Source: a virus. From it: a stretch of 26,143 bases of DNA. Location: positions 1-26,143 of IMG/VR virus record IMGVR_UViG_3300032291_000773; one strand, written 5' to 3'. Numbering within the stretch: the stretch's first letter is position 1; each line of letters begins with the position of its first letter. Of the stretch, positions 7,300 to 15,422 are shown piece by piece. The notes under the pieces were generated by a model that was not told the DNA's origin, did no database searches, and saw only the letters and a list, made by a program, of their open reading frames with translations. The translations under genes were made by a program, and so were the position numbers.

Positions 7300-7998
7300 T
7301 TATCCCAAAAGCGCGTACATCATGGCAGCGTTGCCCAACGAACCATAACCGGCTGCATTTGCATTTGCAGCGCCAATTTGGCCCGATGCAATAGCATTTG
7401 CGCCAGCCACGCCTAATTGACCAATGTTTGTTCCGGCTGTTTGCATGGTGTTTGAAACGTTTGTTCCCAACTGCGCGGCAGCCGATCCGGCGCCTGGTTG
7501 GCCTTGACCAATGTTAGCCACACCAGCCAAGGTGTTGTAAATGTCGCGTTTTTGTTGCATCAACTGTGGCAGCGCCGTGCCCATCGTGTAATCAATGGCA
7601 AACTTTTGGCCAGCGCGTTGAACGTTTGATCCACCGCCACCAACGTTCATGCCTTGCATAGCGCCGCCGGTTCCTTGCTGGACGGCAAACTGATAACCAG
7701 GCATATTTTGAATGTCTGCCGCCGTCACCGGCGAAGTTAAACCAGGCAGTAATTCATTAAGTCTCGACAGTCCTTTGTAACCAGTTTCCCGATACGGTTG
7801 GCCAAGTTCCAATTGCTTTTGGAACATTTCCTTTTGGAAAGCAATGGAATCCAGCGCGGTTTGCCGTTGCAGTTGGGCCGCTTCGCTTGTTCCGGCGGCT
7901 TGCGTTGCTGCCGCCGATTGCGCTGCACTTGCTTGATTTTTGCTGCCCATGTAGCCCAATACGGCTGAACCACCTATTGCAACTGCTATCCATGACAT
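7300..7998 (-). CDS. Putative DNA-transfer / ejection protein (P22 gp7-like)
   Basis: The 232-residue product starts with a hydrophobic Gly/Ala-rich stretch (residues 3-19, IAVAIGGSAVLGYMGSK). A helical Gln-rich region (about 40-70) follows, then P-G-Y-Q-F-A-V-Q-Q-G (about 100-109), a motif found in many podophage ejection proteins. The C-terminal half is Gly/Ala/Asn-rich. Its length is close to P22 gp7 (about 229 residues), and its place, after the tail factors and before two larger internal proteins, matches. It probably leaves the capsid early to help form the channel across the host envelope. The ribosome site AAGGGG lies 6 bases before ATG 7998. Confidence 0.65.
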   Translation of the reverse strand: MSWIAVAIGGSAVLGYMGSKNQASAAQSAAATQAAGTSEAAQLQRQTALDSIAFQKEMFQKQLELGQPYRETGYKGLSRLNELLPGLTSPVTAADIQNMPGYQFAVQQGTGGAMQGMNVGGGGSNVQRAGQKFAIDYTMGTALPQLMQQKRDIYNTLAGVANIGQGQPGAGSAAAQLGTNVSNTMQTAGTNIGQLGVAGANAIASGQIGAANANAAGYGSLGNAAMMYALLG

Positions 7999-7999
7999 A

Positions 8000-8461
8000 T
8001 TATTCCCCTTCCAATTTTTTCATTTCGCCAATTATTTGCTTCAGTTTGTTGCTTGAATCAAACAAGGCAGTTTCATCGGGTTCGATCAATTCCGCTTCAA
8101 TTTCATCAAGATCGGTTTTGTCTGTTCGATGAATTGTTATTCCTATTGCATCCGTTACCGCCAACGTTACGCGTTTGGTTCCAGGCTTGGATTCGATCAC
8201 GTCACCAGCCTGAAGTTTTTTCATCCCGTTTTCACTCCAAGCAATTATCTCGCCCTTCGCGCATAAAAAGAAGTGGGGCTGCTTGTGAACCTTGCCAACA
8301 ATCAGCGTTCCGGCGGGACGGTAAAGTTTCCGCATATACATTCCAGGGCTGAATTGATGTTCGGTCACCAGTTCGGCTTGCGGCATTGCCGACATTGCGT
8401 TTTGCAATCGGTCGATTTGTTCCCTGGTTGGGGTTTCGTTGATGATTTCCAGTTCAGTCAA
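8000..8461 (-). CDS. Cupin-fold phage protein, TTG start
   Basis: The 153-residue product has a single cupin-like barrel: P-A-G-T-L-I-V-G-K-V-H59-K-Q-P-H63-F-F-L-C-A-K-G-E71, a good match to the first cupin motif, then L-Q-A-G-D-V-I at 83-89 and T-I-H111 as a third possible ligand. Such proteins are widespread in podophages near tail genes; the function is not established to my knowledge. No ATG is available near the N-terminus before residue 23. The TTG at 8461 overlaps the previous stop by four bases and has GGGGG six bases upstream, so it is chosen. The ATG at 8395 has no ribosome site. An acidic tail follows the barrel (116-135). In gene order it lies where P22 has gp14. Confidence 0.7.
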   Translation of the reverse strand: MTELEIINETPTREQIDRLQNAMSAMPQAELVTEHQFSPGMYMRKLYRPAGTLIVGKVHKQPHFFLCAKGEIIAWSENGMKKLQAGDVIESKPGTKRVTLAVTDAIGITIHRTDKTDLDEIEAELIEPDETALFDSSNKLKQIIGEMKKLEGE

Positions 8462-8742
8462 AATGTGCCCCCGCCAATGCCATTTAAGGCCGTCAAGTTT
8501 GTAAATTTACCCGCGGCTGGTGTCGTCAGGCCAATCGTTGAATCGTTGATGATTGCATTGTCAATCGTCACGCCGCTGATTGCACCACCCGTAATTACAA
8601 TGTAAGCAATCGTGGCCGACAGAATGTCGGGGCTTTGCAGCCAAATAATCCATTCACGCGCTGGCCTTCCGGTCTGCGGATCAAGGAACGGCGATTGCGG
8701 AAACCGAATGTTCGTGGATGAAATTGGATTGGGGGCAACCAT
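8458..8742 (-). CDS. Mini-fibre-like 94-residue tail protein in the tail-needle position
   Basis: The N-terminal half has P-F-L-D-P-Q-T-G-R-P-A-R-E-W-I-I-W-L-Q (about 18-36). The C-terminal half is a beta-rich repeat built from T-I-D-N, I-I-N-D-S and T-I-G-L-T-T-P-A-A-G-K-F-T-N-L, the same kind of motif found in phage fibres and twice in the 733-residue fibre of this window. The last residues are G-G-G-T-F. The gene is coupled on both sides: TAATG with the gp10-like gene, TTGA with the cupin gene. P22 has the tail needle gene 26 in this place, so a short trimeric plug or fibre is a reasonable guess, but length and sequence are unlike gp26. Confidence 0.55.
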   Translation of the reverse strand: MVAPNPISSTNIRFPQSPFLDPQTGRPAREWIIWLQSPDILSATIAYIVITGGAISGVTIDNAIINDSTIGLTTPAAGKFTNLTALNGIGGGTF

Positions 8743-10208
8743 TAGTTATCCCCCACCGACGCTTTCAGGTTTGCGGAAACAATCACGGCCTTGATCGGAT
8801 CGGACACAACAACTTCAAAAATGCGATCACGCGACCAGCCCAGGCGTCGCCAAATGGCGCGGTTTTGATATTGGCCAATCTTGCCAATCGTGATCCAATG
8901 TTCGTTTGACCAGGTAGAACCGCCGTCATTTGACCAACGCAACATGGCTTGCGGATCGCTTCCTTGGCCAGTTGCAAGTCCAACACCAGGTTGAAATTGG
9001 ATTTGGAATTCTTCGAAAAACTGGCGCTGTAAGTCCGAAGTCAGGTGAACCGCACGGCGCAAACGACGAATCGTTGAACCGTCTTCGGTGTAAACATCAT
9101 TGTTCAGGCTGTAAATTTTGCCGTTTTCAAAGTCGCCAACCAGGTTTTTTCCGGCAAAAAATGCCGCGCAATTTGACCGGTGGCGATAGTAACCACTTAC
9201 ATCATCCCATGACAACCATTTGTGCCATTGTTGCGTGGCCAGGTCATAAACCCACGTAAGGTTGATCGAAGGAAACGTCACGACATACATTTCGTGGCCT
9301 TCGATTTGATAGGTGTAAGCCACGGCATCAGACACATCCACGCCAACCAGGCTTTGTTCTACCGCGTGGGTGGATGTTCGCACCAGGGTGTAACCGTTCA
9401 CGGCGCCAATGATGGCTTGGCCGCGGGTGTCCTTGCTCACAAACATGAACGATTCGCCAAACCTGGCAATCGAATACTTGGCCGCGCAACCGTGTTGCAT
9501 GGTCGTGCCGCTAATTCGCTGGAACGGGAAAGTTGTTAGGCCGGAAATCACGGTTCCAACATCCACCCAAACTTCGGTGGTAACTTCGCCAAGCAAATAA
9601 ACCTGGCGATGGTCAACGATTAAAGCCACCAGGGTGTCAGGGGCGCCGTCTTTGCTGCCGTAATTGCCCGTTGTGGTCACGGCAAGGCCAAGGTCAGTCG
9701 CGGCCCAATTTTGCGTTCCTGGCTCGTTGTAGATGATGTAGGAATCCACCGTGTCGGTGGACGTGGCGCCTTGCCAAAGCCCATCGGTTGACGGTAATTG
9801 CGAAAACGTGTTGGTGCTGGCCACCCATGTGTAACGGCTTTGGCCATCAACAATGTAAGCGGTCAAACCGTTGTTTGTGGTCACGTTGTCCGTGATGCGA
9901 ACCTGGCCGCTGTTTGTGGTCAACGTTCCAATTTGCGTGGCCACAAAATTCACATCAACTTTGTAAACCCGATTGCCAGCAACGGCCACCAAGTATTGGC
10001 CACCGGAAAGCGCCCGCATTCCGCGCACTTCCTGGGCCACCAGTTGCACTTCCTCGACAAGTCCAGGGGTAGGGTACAACGCGACAACGCCGCGGCTTCC
10101 AGGCTGCTTTGTGGGATCAATTTCAGGATAAAAATTGATGCACTCTTGCGCGTCTTGGTAAATTGACGGGGCTTCGTAAGAAGCGCCCACGAAGCCAAAG
10201 TCAGGCAT
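8742..10208 (-). CDS. Tail accessory / packaged-DNA stabilisation protein (P22 gp10-like)
   Basis: The 488-residue product is expected to form a ring on the gp4-like factor below the portal and to keep packaged DNA from leaking. The N-terminus has the family pattern G-A-S-Y-E-A-P-S-I-Y-Q-D-A-Q-E-C-I-N-F-Y-P followed by A-L-Y-P-T-P-G-L. The rest is beta-rich with many aromatic residues, and the length is close to P22 gp10 (472). A TTG at 10235 would extend the frame by 9 residues. The ATG at 10208 is preferred because it follows a GGGGGA site, shares one base with the gp4 stop (TAATG), and starts just before the conserved block. Confidence 0.85.
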   Translation of the reverse strand: MPDFGFVGASYEAPSIYQDAQECINFYPEIDPTKQPGSRGVVALYPTPGLVEEVQLVAQEVRGMRALSGGQYLVAVAGNRVYKVDVNFVATQIGTLTTNSGQVRITDNVTTNNGLTAYIVDGQSRYTWVASTNTFSQLPSTDGLWQGATSTDTVDSYIIYNEPGTQNWAATDLGLAVTTTGNYGSKDGAPDTLVALIVDHRQVYLLGEVTTEVWVDVGTVISGLTTFPFQRISGTTMQHGCAAKYSIARFGESFMFVSKDTRGQAIIGAVNGYTLVRTSTHAVEQSLVGVDVSDAVAYTYQIEGHEMYVVTFPSINLTWVYDLATQQWHKWLSWDDVSGYYRHRSNCAAFFAGKNLVGDFENGKIYSLNNDVYTEDGSTIRRLRRAVHLTSDLQRQFFEEFQIQFQPGVGLATGQGSDPQAMLRWSNDGGSTWSNEHWITIGKIGQYQNRAIWRRLGWSRDRIFEVVVSDPIKAVIVSANLKASVGDN

Positions 10209-11182
10209 TATGCAAATCCCCCATCCATGATCCAACCGGCATCTTTCGATTTGCCCATCAACAAGGTGTCAGGGTAACGCGCAATTTGCGGTGGTCGCAT
10301 ATTGGTTCGTTTGACTGTTGCCTTGGCTTGGGCTGCCAAAGAGTTAATCATAGCCATTTGCACCTGGTTCATTTTGCCGTACATTGGCAAAAGTCGTTCG
10401 GCCAAACACCAGCGCAATGCGTTGATGTAGCCAGGCGGCAGCGCAATGTCGTTGGTCTGCGCGGTGAACGTGCGGAATTGCGTGTATGCAAACAAGTGCA
10501 TTTCGCCCTGGGAAGGATTTGGCCAAACGTAAATCGTGCCAAGGTTTTCGCTGGCCTGGTAATAAACACCCTTTGGCCAAGGGCCGTTCAGTTGTTTCAG
10601 GCCGATCATTTCGTACTGTTCCAGGCTGAACACGGCCACGGGATAGTCCAGGCCGCCGCCGTAGATTGGGGCGCCGTTGCTGGTGGTGGTCACGCGTACA
10701 AACGCGGATTCAATGGTCAACGGGCGTTCGTAGTAGCCTTGGATAGTCGTGCTGGCCACGGTCTGCGACTTGCTGACGGTGTAGGTTCCGGCTTCGTTGA
10801 CGTTGCCGCCGCCACCGCTGTTGAAATTCACAATTGTGGTTCCTGGCAAGATGCCAGTTCCCGACAACGTTTGGCCCATCGTGATGGCGCCGGAAGTCAC
10901 GCCGTTGGTCGGAATCGTCAAGGTTGTGCCGCTGATCGAACCGGTGAACGTGCAACCCACCTGGCCACCAGGGCCAATCGTGTATTGCGTTTGGTTTTGG
11001 ACGACCGGAAAAATGATTTCGGTTTTGTAAAAAACCATCATGTTTTCGTTCGACCATTGGGCGCACATATCATTTAGCATATCGAAGCCGTCTTGGGCTT
11101 CGTCGGCCGTTGGCACTTCGCCCGCGGCCAAGGCGCCAATGTCTTTCATGGCGCGGGTAACAATGTCGAACGGCGTTGTCAT
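10208..11182 (-). CDS. Tail accessory / head-completion protein (P22 gp4-like) with an inserted Gly/Thr-rich domain
   Basis: The 324-residue protein binds under the portal and joins it to the gp10 ring. The conserved frame is visible: helical N-terminus ending in D-M-C-A-Q-W (residues 38-43), Y-T-I-G-P-G-G (67-73), then [12 protein letters not shown] (about 153-164), I-Y-V-W-P-N-P, and [12 protein letters not shown] near the C-terminus. It is about twice as long as P22 gp4 (166 residues). Much of the excess is a block at about 75-146 that splits the Y-T-I-G-P-G-G strand from the next conserved strand. It is followed without a gap by the gp10-like gene. Confidence 0.8.
   Translation of the reverse strand: MTTPFDIVTRAMKDIGALAAGEVPTADEAQDGFDMLNDMCAQWSNENMMVFYKTEIIFPVVQNQTQYTIGPGGQVGCTFTGSISGTTLTIPTNGVTSGAITMGQTLSGTGILPGTTIVNFNSGGGGNVNEAGTYTVSKSQTVASTTIQGYYERPLTIESAFVRVTTTSNGAPIYGGGLDYPVAVFSLEQYEMIGLKQLNGPWPKGVYYQASENLGTIYVWPNPSQGEMHLFAYTQFRTFTAQTNDIALPPGYINALRWCLAERLLPMYGKMNQVQMAMINSLAAQAKATVKRTNMRPPQIARYPDTLLMGKSKDAGWIMDGGFA
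10745..10960 (-). other. Inserted beta-domain within the gp4-like gene
   Basis: Codons for about residues 75-146 encode a Gly/Thr/Ser-rich block with [30 protein letters not shown] and [14 protein letters not shown] recognise this as a mobile beta-sandwich-like module common in phage structural proteins. It interrupts the conserved gp4 frame. The borders are estimated by eye. Confidence 0.55.
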
Positions 11183-11192
11183 TTTTTATTCC

Positions 11193-11510
11193 TCAAATTT
11201 CAGGCGTGAAAGTTTGCGGCATCCAGGGCGCAACGGTTTTTGTTTGCGTCTTCAATGCTGCAATTTGTTCTTCCAGGCGCGTTTTAATCAATGGCTTGCC
11301 ATCTTGAACGGCTTGATCTTGAACCCATTGGGCCACCATTTCTTCGGTGACTTGATCGAATGGAATTTCCATCTTTGGTTCTTGGAAAAACCAATTGCCT
11401 TCAGTTTCAACAACCACATTGCCATCGGTTGCGGTTGCATGGTAATGGGCGCTGGTAATCAAGCCATCTTTGGCTTCAACGCCTAAAATTTTCCATGTCA
11501 AATTTGCCAT
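11193..11510 (-). CDS. Small phage protein of unknown function next to the tail factors
   Basis: The 105-residue product begins with a beta-rich half (W-K-I-L-G-V-E-A ... V-V-V-E-T-E-G-N-W-F-F) and continues with I-P-F-D-Q-V-T-E-E-M-V-A-Q-W-V-Q and a helical end. The layout resembles a small family common in phages (I recall it as DUF7936) that often lies close to tail fibre genes; the assignment is from memory and uncertain. An in-frame TTG at 11534 would overlap the previous gene. The ATG at 11510, two bases from that gene's stop, is preferred. A role as fibre chaperone or virion accessory is possible, with no direct proof. Confidence 0.6.
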   Translation of the reverse strand: MANLTWKILGVEAKDGLITSAHYHATATDGNVVVETEGNWFFQEPKMEIPFDQVTEEMVAQWVQDQAVQDGKPLIKTRLEEQIAALKTQTKTVAPWMPQTFTPEI

Positions 11511-11511
11511 A

Positions 11512-11799
11512 TCAGCAATCCATTGAACCGGCAAATTCTTCCAAAGACTTCAAATGTTCATACGCTTGTTTGATGAAGTTGCCGCCTTCCAAATTCACGG
11601 CAAAGTCGTAGGATTTGAAACCCACAAATTTGTCGCCCGAAAATGAAACCTGTGCTTTGGCCACATCTTTGTTTCCGCTTACGGATTGCACTTTGATGTA
11701 GCAATCAACCACCACGGAATCGGGGGTTGATTCAGCCGACCAAAAAGAACCTGAAACGGTCTTTTGGCCAACAAAGGAAAAAGTTTTTTTCAAAGCCAT
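11512..11799 (-). CDS. Small beta-rich phage protein, unknown function
   Basis: The 95-residue product is mainly beta: T-F-S-F-V-G-Q-K-T-V, V-V-D-C-Y-I-K-V-Q-S-V and A-Q-V-S-F-S-G, then a short helical end (Y-E-H-L-K-S-L-E-E-F). The frame can be read from a TTG at 11814. The ATG at 11799 is preferred because GAAGGG lies 7 bases upstream, overlapping the tailspike stop. I do not recognise a family. Its place immediately after the tailspike gene fits a small virion protein or a fibre assembly factor. Confidence 0.5.
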   Translation of the reverse strand: MALKKTFSFVGQKTVSGSFWSAESTPDSVVVDCYIKVQSVSGNKDVAKAQVSFSGDKFVGFKSYDFAVNLEGGNFIKQAYEHLKSLEEFAGSMDC

Positions 11800-11810
11800 G
11801 ATGATGCCCT

Positions 11811-14039
11811 TCAAAGTCCTATTGGTAAAAGTTTAATTCGTGTCTGCAAAGCCGTTCCCGCCGGATAAGCCGAAGCCCTTTGGAACCATTGAATTGCTGA
11901 CTGTGTATTGACGTAAAGATGGTCGTCAGTCACCGTGCTTGCCACGCTGTAACCCCAAGTGTTGTTGATTACCGTGTTGTAAGAAAATCCCTGACTTGTT
12001 CCATTTTGCAAAGTCAAAACCAAACCAGCAATTCGTCGCACCGCGGCGACTGAAACGCTGTCGATTTCCATGTCAACCGATGTTGGATAACAATTAAAAT
12101 CAACAATTGTTTGCGATTGGCCTGGTGTAAATCCACCAATGTTTGTGCTGACAAAAAATTCATTTGTTGGCGATGGAATGTGCCCAACCATGCCAGGGAA
12201 AAGCCCAACAAAATCCACCGCGGCCGCGCCGCCTTGAATTTGAATTGGAATATTGGAAACCGTGCTGCCATTGAATTTCACAAATGCGGCATAAATCAGC
12301 CAATCAGCGGTCAAAGAACCCGAACGATGTGCGCCAGCCACCGCGGTAAAACTACCAATTTCCAAATAGTCAACTACCGAACCGTTGACATTCAAACCAA
12401 ATTCTTCGGTGTAAGTTGTGGGATCAATATACATTCGCAACGCTGAACCCGTGTTAGGGTCATAGCGTTTTGCTCGAACAATGATTGTGTGCCAACCATC
12501 CAATGCGCTGTGCTGCGGATCAACAATCAAATTTGCGCGGGTGGCTGAAGAAACGTTACCAGGCGCATACAACACGTTGCGGTTGTAAGCGCCGTCGTAT
12601 GTTGCATTTGAAGCCCGACTTACAACCACGCCACCATAAAACGCGCTGGTGTAAAGGATTGATTCAAAAGTGCCATCAATGATTAAACTTCGGGGCGCAC
12701 CCAAAACCTGGGAAAAGTTCAGATAACCATTTAGGCCAAGTTGCTGCGAACGCTGATATTGCGCGTCAGTCATTTGCGGGAAATTGCAACCGTATGCAGC
12801 CACAAAACTTTCAGCAACATCATCGCTTTGGAAATCAACGGTGTTTTGCTCGGCCAAAGTTTGGGCGATGTAGTTGTATCGGCCGCGATTGCAAATGCCG
12901 ATTTCGTTCGATTCCACGTCGCAACCAATGATGCGTTGCGTGTAGCCGCCCTTCAATTCAATGCCGATGGAATAGCCGTTCGATGCGCCAAAGCCGCCCA
13001 CGCGGGTGTCGATGATCGAACACGCGTTGTTGTCACCACCGTATTGAATTTGCTTATTTGTGCCGCCGGAAATGATGCCGTTTGAACAGTATGTGAATTG
13101 GCATTCCTGGATGGTGTTCATTTGATTGAACGTGGCTGCGCCGTCGTACCAGGCGCCAATATACAAACCAACGCTGCTGTTTGTCAGGCTGCCATTCCAG
13201 CCGTAAAACTCGCAACGGTTGATCTTCATAAAGTGCGCCCAATTCACATACATACCGTAAAGAATTGGCAGCGTTGAACGGCTGGCGCCGCCCAATCCAT
13301 TGAACCCCATATCTTCAAACAAAACGTTGAAGGTCTTGTCTGTTGGATCATTGTCAACGGTGGATGCCTCAACACGGATGAATTCGGTGTCGGTGAATGT
13401 TGAAGCCGGTTGAAGGGTGGTCATTCCAATACCTTCACCACGCCATTGGCAAGTGTTGTTCACGCTGCCAACTTTGATGCGGCTTGCAAATGTGTATGTG
13501 CCACGCGGCCAATACAGTCGATAACCCGTTGCAATTGCATTTTCCAACGCGGCGTTATTTACCGCGCCTTTGCTTGCATCGTCAGGAATGACGCCAAAAT
13601 CCAAAACGCTGACCCACTCTTGCAATTTTTGATGCACGGTGCGGCCAACAGCATTGGGCAAGTTGCCCGCGCTGTTTGATTGGCGAAAACCGATCAATGC
13701 GTCGCCCAGGGCTGGATCAGTCGTGTTTGCAAAATCGGCAAAGTTGTTGATCGCGCCAATGTTGTCTTTTGTCCAAATCGTGTTGCCCGACGAATCTTGC
13801 AAAACGAATTTGTAAAGCGGCGAACCAAGCAACCAAATTTCTTCGGGCACACGGCCAGCCGAATCCAAAATGATCGGATTGGAATTGGCAATGTTACCGG
13901 CGCTGCTGGTGTAGGTAGTCGCGGGTGTGCTTGTTCCCGCGGCATACGTGTAAATTTTGCCGCCACTCAATGGGACGCCATCATTGCTGAAAAACTGCCA
14001 GCCAGCGCCAGCCAGGTTCGACAAATAAACAGTTGTCAT
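11811..14039 (-). CDS. Tailspike / receptor-binding protein with beta-helix domain
   Basis: The 742-residue product should be a trimeric adhesin that binds and possibly cleaves surface polysaccharide. Residues 1-95 form an attachment domain seen in many podophage adhesins (G-A-G-W-Q-F-F, G-G-K-I-Y-T-Y-A-A-G-T, D-S-A-G-R-V-P). Residues 107-142 form a neck (A-L-I-G-F-R-Q, R-T-V-H-Q-K-L-Q-E-W). From about 143 V-S-V-L-D-F-G opens a pectate-lyase-like right-handed beta-helix with many Gly/Asn turns, up to roughly residue 400. The C-terminal part (about 430-742) is a separate beta-rich region, probably receptor binding or trimerising. Active-site carboxylates cannot be assigned by eye. The ribosome site AGAGG precedes ATG 14039. 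Confidence 0.8.
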   Translation of the reverse strand: MTTVYLSNLAGAGWQFFSNDGVPLSGGKIYTYAAGTSTPATTYTSSAGNIANSNPIILDSAGRVPEEIWLLGSPLYKFVLQDSSGNTIWTKDNIGAINNFADFANTTDPALGDALIGFRQSNSAGNLPNAVGRTVHQKLQEWVSVLDFGVIPDDASKGAVNNAALENAIATGYRLYWPRGTYTFASRIKVGSVNNTCQWRGEGIGMTTLQPASTFTDTEFIRVEASTVDNDPTDKTFNVLFEDMGFNGLGGASRSTLPILYGMYVNWAHFMKINRCEFYGWNGSLTNSSVGLYIGAWYDGAATFNQMNTIQECQFTYCSNGIISGGTNKQIQYGGDNNACSIIDTRVGGFGASNGYSIGIELKGGYTQRIIGCDVESNEIGICNRGRYNYIAQTLAEQNTVDFQSDDVAESFVAAYGCNFPQMTDAQYQRSQQLGLNGYLNFSQVLGAPRSLIIDGTFESILYTSAFYGGVVVSRASNATYDGAYNRNVLYAPGNVSSATRANLIVDPQHSALDGWHTIIVRAKRYDPNTGSALRMYIDPTTYTEEFGLNVNGSVVDYLEIGSFTAVAGAHRSGSLTADWLIYAAFVKFNGSTVSNIPIQIQGGAAAVDFVGLFPGMVGHIPSPTNEFFVSTNIGGFTPGQSQTIVDFNCYPTSVDMEIDSVSVAAVRRIAGLVLTLQNGTSQGFSYNTVINNTWGYSVASTVTDDHLYVNTQSAIQWFQRASAYPAGTALQTRIKLLPIGL

Positions 14040-14041
14040 TT

Positions 14042-14290
14042 TTACGCCTCTGCTTTTGGTTGATTGGCCAAATGCGCTTGGATGATTTCAGGCGTCCAAA
14101 CGGATTGACAAATGCCTTTTACTTTTTCAGGCTGATCGGAAACATCCTGGCCAGGATAAAGGCTTGAACGATGAAATGTTTGCGAAAGAACCGCGCCGTT
14201 TTCAATCAATCGCGTGGCCTCACGGATCATCACATAACCATTTTCGTCAACCGTGATTTGGTCAATGACTTTGATTTTTTCGATTGTCAT
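14042..14290 (-). CDS. Small conserved phage protein next to tail-fibre genes
   Basis: The 82-residue product has D-Q-I-T-V-D-E-N-G-Y-V-M-I-R-E-A-T-R-L-I-E-N-G, then S-Q-T-F-H-R-S-S-L-Y-P-G-Q-D and an end with K-G-I-C-Q-S-V-W-T-P-E-I-I. Proteins with the R-E-A-T-R-I-x-E-x-G ... S-x-x-F-H-R layout are common beside fibre or tail genes in phages, with no function known to me. It may be a fibre-associated or chaperone protein. The ribosome site AAGGAAAC precedes ATG 14290. The stop is two bases from the tailspike start. Confidence 0.6.
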   Translation of the reverse strand: MTIEKIKVIDQITVDENGYVMIREATRLIENGAVLSQTFHRSSLYPGQDVSDQPEKVKGICQSVWTPEIIQAHLANQPKAEA

Positions 14291-14300
14291 TTTTGTTTCC

Positions 14301-15422
14301 TTAACTTGTGAAATAGGTCATGCTGCCAATCAGCAAACATCCGGCCGTGACGTTTGCGCCAAACAAAATGCCGCCCGAAATATCGTAGTGATAAATCGTC
14401 GTGTTTGACGCATAAAACGCCGGTGAATTTGTGCCTGTTTGGCCCGTAGTGTTCACGCCATTCGTGCCAACGTAACTGAAAGCGCCCGTCGCAACTGCGT
14501 CAGCGGAAAAAGGCGCGGTCATTGACGCAACACCGTTTCCACCTGACACCGTGTTGACGTTGATATACCAAAACAAATGCACTTGCCTTCCGATTTTGGT
14601 ATATCGGCCATATTGCGCGGTGTAGGTGATTGTCCCGTTGTTTGTCAAATTGGGCGTGAACGTGCCTTCCTCGTAATCGTCCAGCGTGTTTGCATCGGTT
14701 GATGCGCTTTGCGATGCGGGGAATGACACGCCCGCGCCGCTGGCCGATGCAGTCGCACCGCCAACGCCAATCGTTGTGCCAAATGTCGGCACGGCTGAAA
14801 ACACCAGGTTTGTGCTGGTGGTTCCTGTCGCGCCGCTGGCGCTGTATCCCGTGATGTTGTTGAACGCGGTAATGCTGGCGCTGGATGCGTTTGTGCCGCC
14901 GTTGGCAACGGGCAAAACGTCTGTGACACCGTTTGCCAAATTGATTTGCGCCCAGGCGGGGTTGTTGCTTGTGCCTGTGTTTGACAAATACCTAGTGGCC
15001 GTTGTGTTTTTGGCCAACCTGGCCAAAGTGTTTGCGGCCGACGCATAAAGCAAATCACCCTGGTCGGTCATTACTGAAGTGGCTGAAGGCTGCCAGGCTG
15101 GCGCCGTGCCACCCGCATTCACGCCTAATTGGTAATAGGCCGTTCCAATGCCCAATTTGGTAAACGTAGTTCCCGATGCGTAGTAAATCAAATCACCGGC
15201 CGTGTATGAAGTCAGGCCCGTGCCGCCAGCGGTGGTCGGGGTTGTTTTCCATCCAATCACCTGAACAGCGTTTGCGTTGTCTTTGTAGAACAGTTTTCCG
15301 TCGGTGATGTTGATGGCAAGTTCCGACCCCAACGTGCTGTTGGTTAAATTGCCAGCCGCGGGCGCTTGCGACGCCGTGGTGCTGGAATAAATCAGAATTG
15401 GTGTGTAGCCTGTTTGCGACAT
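14301..15422 (-). CDS. Tail-fibre-like protein with conserved C-terminal LDDYEEGTF domain
   Basis: The 373-residue product starts with a short N-terminal domain (I-L-I-Y-S-S-T-T, S-E-L-A-I-N-I-T-D-G-K-L-F-Y-K). Gly/Thr/Ser-rich fibre repeats follow, such as A-G-D-L-I-Y-Y-A-S-G (75-84), D-L-L-Y-A-S-A-A and L-P-V-A-N-G-G-T-N-A-S. At 247-257 lies L-D-D-Y-E-E-G-T-F-T-P, followed by Y-G-R-Y-T-K-I-G-R (271-279), a well-known opening of a C-terminal domain in many phage fibres. It has no recognisable capsid or tail attachment domain, so it may assemble onto the 733-residue fibre whose gene overlaps it by one base (TAATG). Confidence 0.7.
   Translation of the reverse strand: MSQTGYTPILIYSSTTASQAPAAGNLTNSTLGSELAINITDGKLFYKDNANAVQVIGWKTTPTTAGGTGLTSYTAGDLIYYASGTTFTKLGIGTAYYQLGVNAGGTAPAWQPSATSVMTDQGDLLYASAANTLARLAKNTTATRYLSNTGTSNNPAWAQINLANGVTDVLPVANGGTNASSASITAFNNITGYSASGATGTTSTNLVFSAVPTFGTTIGVGGATASASGAGVSFPASQSASTDANTLDDYEEGTFTPNLTNNGTITYTAQYGRYTKIGRQVHLFWYINVNTVSGGNGVASMTAPFSADAVATGAFSYVGTNGVNTTGQTGTNSPAFYASNTTIYHYDISGGILFGANVTAGCLLIGSMTYFTS

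Noticed and set aside
10209-10235. Nine-residue N-terminal extension of the gp10-like gene from a TTG
   Set aside because: The ATG at 10208 has a GGGGGA site, overlaps the previous stop by one base and directly precedes the conserved block.
10163-11077. 304-residue open frame on the plus strand, opposite the gp4-like gene
   Set aside because: Arg/His/Gly-rich antisense shadow that crosses the gp4/gp10 junction; no family features.
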